A stretch of 64,000 nt of DNA from Anaerolineales bacterium (lineage in GTDB: Bacteria; Chloroflexota; Anaerolineae; Anaerolineales; UBA11579), in the NCBI GenBank assembly GCA_026129305.1, contig JAHCII010000001.1, positions 216,270 to 280,269 of the forward strand. Reading direction: 5' to 3'. The notes beneath the pieces are model-generated. The model was not told the origin of the DNA, did no database searches, and saw only the letters and a list, made by a program, of their open reading frames with translations. Positions 63,173 through 64,000 of the stretch are shown piece by piece. Both the position numbers and the translations under genes were made by a program. Each line of letters begins with the position of its first letter. Position 1 is the first letter of the stretch.

Positions 63173-64000
63173 ATGGTCGACCAGAAAGTCTCAGCCTCTT
63201 TTCGCGACCCAAGCGGATTCGTTTTCACGCGCCACAAGCAGCTATATCGGCAGGTCAACAAAAGCTACCAAGCGGACTATGAGCTTCTCAACGAAACGGG
63301 GCTTTACGCAGAACTCACCTCAGCGGGCCTGCTTGTGCCCCACAAGGAAGTCTCCGTCGCGCCAGCGGAGAAGTCGCTGGCCTACAAGGTCTTGCAGCCG
63401 GAGCACATCCAGTTCATTTCTTACGCCTATGAGTGGTCTTTCAGTCAGCTGAAAGACGCCGCTTTGCTCACTTTGGATTTGCAAAAACGGGCTCTGGCCC
63501 GCGGTCTGTGGCTAAAAGACGCCACAAGCGCCAACATTCAGTTCCATCGTGGCCGCCCGATCCTGATTGACAGCCTTTCGTTCGAAGCCTATCCCGAAGG
63601 CCAACCCTGGACCGCCTATCGCCAGTTCTGCCAGCATTTTCTGGCGCCCCTGGCTCTAATGGCCCTGGTGGATGTGCGCCTGAGCCAAATGTTGCGCACC
63701 CAGTTGGATGGCATAGACCTGGAACTATGCTCACGCTTGCTGCCGAGCGGCTCACGCTTCAATTTTGGCCTGCTGCTCCACATTCACCTGCACGCCTCAG
63801 CTCAAAAACGTTACGCTGGTCGCTCGACCCGTGAAGCGGCGACCCGTGCCAGTGTCAGCAAAATGGCCTTGCTTGGGATGGTAGACCAACTGGAGCGCAC
63901 GATTGCCAAGCTGCAATGGAAACCGGTCGGCAGCGCCTGGGGCAATTACTATGCAGAGACCAACTACAGCAATGCTGCGGAAGCCCACAAAGGCAAGTTG
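63173..64000 (+). CDS. Methyltransferase-family protein with kinase-like N-terminal region (C-terminus cut by window edge)
   Basis: The first 276 residues are visible; the gene runs off the right edge. A region at residues 116-138 reads KDATSANIQF...PILIDSLSFE, with D116-x4-N121 and D133, like the catalytic loop and DFG-type Asp of aminoglycoside phosphotransferase-type kinases. Long relatives with such an N-terminal half continue into a class I SAM methyltransferase domain, not seen here. It follows the YLDPGSGSF protein by 11 bases. ATG 63173 is used; ribosome site is weak. Confidence 0.7.
   Translation, partial: MVDQKVSASFRDPSGFVFTRHKQLYRQVNKSYQADYELLNETGLYAELTSAGLLVPHKEVSVAPAEKSLAYKVLQPEHIQFISYAYEWSFSQLKDAALLTLDLQKRALARGLWLKDATSANIQFHRGRPILIDSLSFEAYPEGQPWTAYRQFCQHFLAPLALMALVDVRLSQMLRTQLDGIDLELCSRLLPSGSRFNFGLLLHIHLHASAQKRYAGRSTREAATRASVSKMALLGMVDQLERTIAKLQWKPVGSAWGNYYAETNYSNAAEAHKGKL

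Overview
The window looks like chromosomal DNA of a free-living bacterium of fairly high GC, most probably a member of the Chloroflexota (Anaerolineae-like). That placement is an inference from gene style: winged-helix regulators of the exopolysaccharide-associated type, large GT-C membrane proteins, a DUF4349 lipoprotein and a BtuFCD set under a cobalamin riboswitch. No rRNA or taxonomic marker is present to confirm it. No CRISPR array, transposase, integrase or phage gene was seen.

Positions 1-50319 are one very long surface-polysaccharide region, all on the minus strand, with most genes overlapping or a few bases apart. It reads as two consecutive blocks, each headed by a paralogous winged-helix regulator with its own candidate promoter and palindrome. 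The upstream block runs from wecB (50319) and regulator 2 (49157) down to 15922. It holds a CMP-sugar synthetase, a short NeuB-like synthase, about a dozen GT-A and GT-B glycosyltransferases, a hexapeptide acyltransferase, a cupin plus DegT/StrS aminotransferase pair, four methyltransferases, an AT-rich sulfotransferase, a radical SAM protein, a UDP-galactopyranose-mutase-like flavoprotein and four large membrane proteins of GT-C type. The downstream block runs from regulator 1 (15882) off the left edge. It holds two sugar SDR enzymes, a Wzm/Wzt ABC exporter with a C-terminal substrate-recognition domain, a PseB-like dehydratase, an RmlD-like reductase, a full-length NeuB-family synthase, an SpsF-type cytidylyltransferase, more glycosyltransferases and a second sulfotransferase cut by the window edge. 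Together they suggest synthesis, decoration (nonulosonic-acid-like sugar, 6-deoxy and amino sugars, sulfate, methyl and acyl groups) and ABC-dependent export of one or more glycans. No initiating phosphoglycosyl transferase, Wzx or clear Wzy is seen.

Positions 50348-53432 (plus strand) are a B12 uptake operon: a sigma-70-type promoter, a cobalamin riboswitch, an intrinsic terminator, then btuF, a strong intergenic hairpin, btuC and btuD. Positions 53493-59542 (plus) are housekeeping: an atypical response regulator, tRNA-Gln(TTG), a possible 29-codon leader ORF, glmU, a CorC/HlyC-type CBS protein that may start at ATT, cytidine deaminase, a metallophosphoesterase and a DUF4349 lipoprotein, closed by a bidirectional terminator. 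Positions 59600-62859 (minus) are a compact acyl-CoA operon (biotin carboxylase, biotin carrier, MaoC hydratase, CitE-like lyase). Positions 62952-64000 (plus) begin a unit of a 69-residue membrane protein and a methyltransferase-family protein cut by the right edge.

The only stretch of about 300 bases without a gene is 50320-50619, which holds the B12 promoter, riboswitch and terminator. Smaller gaps at 44226-44369 and 45309-45478 flank the AT-rich sulfotransferase gene; the second contains a perfect hairpin and the first shows nothing recognisable.
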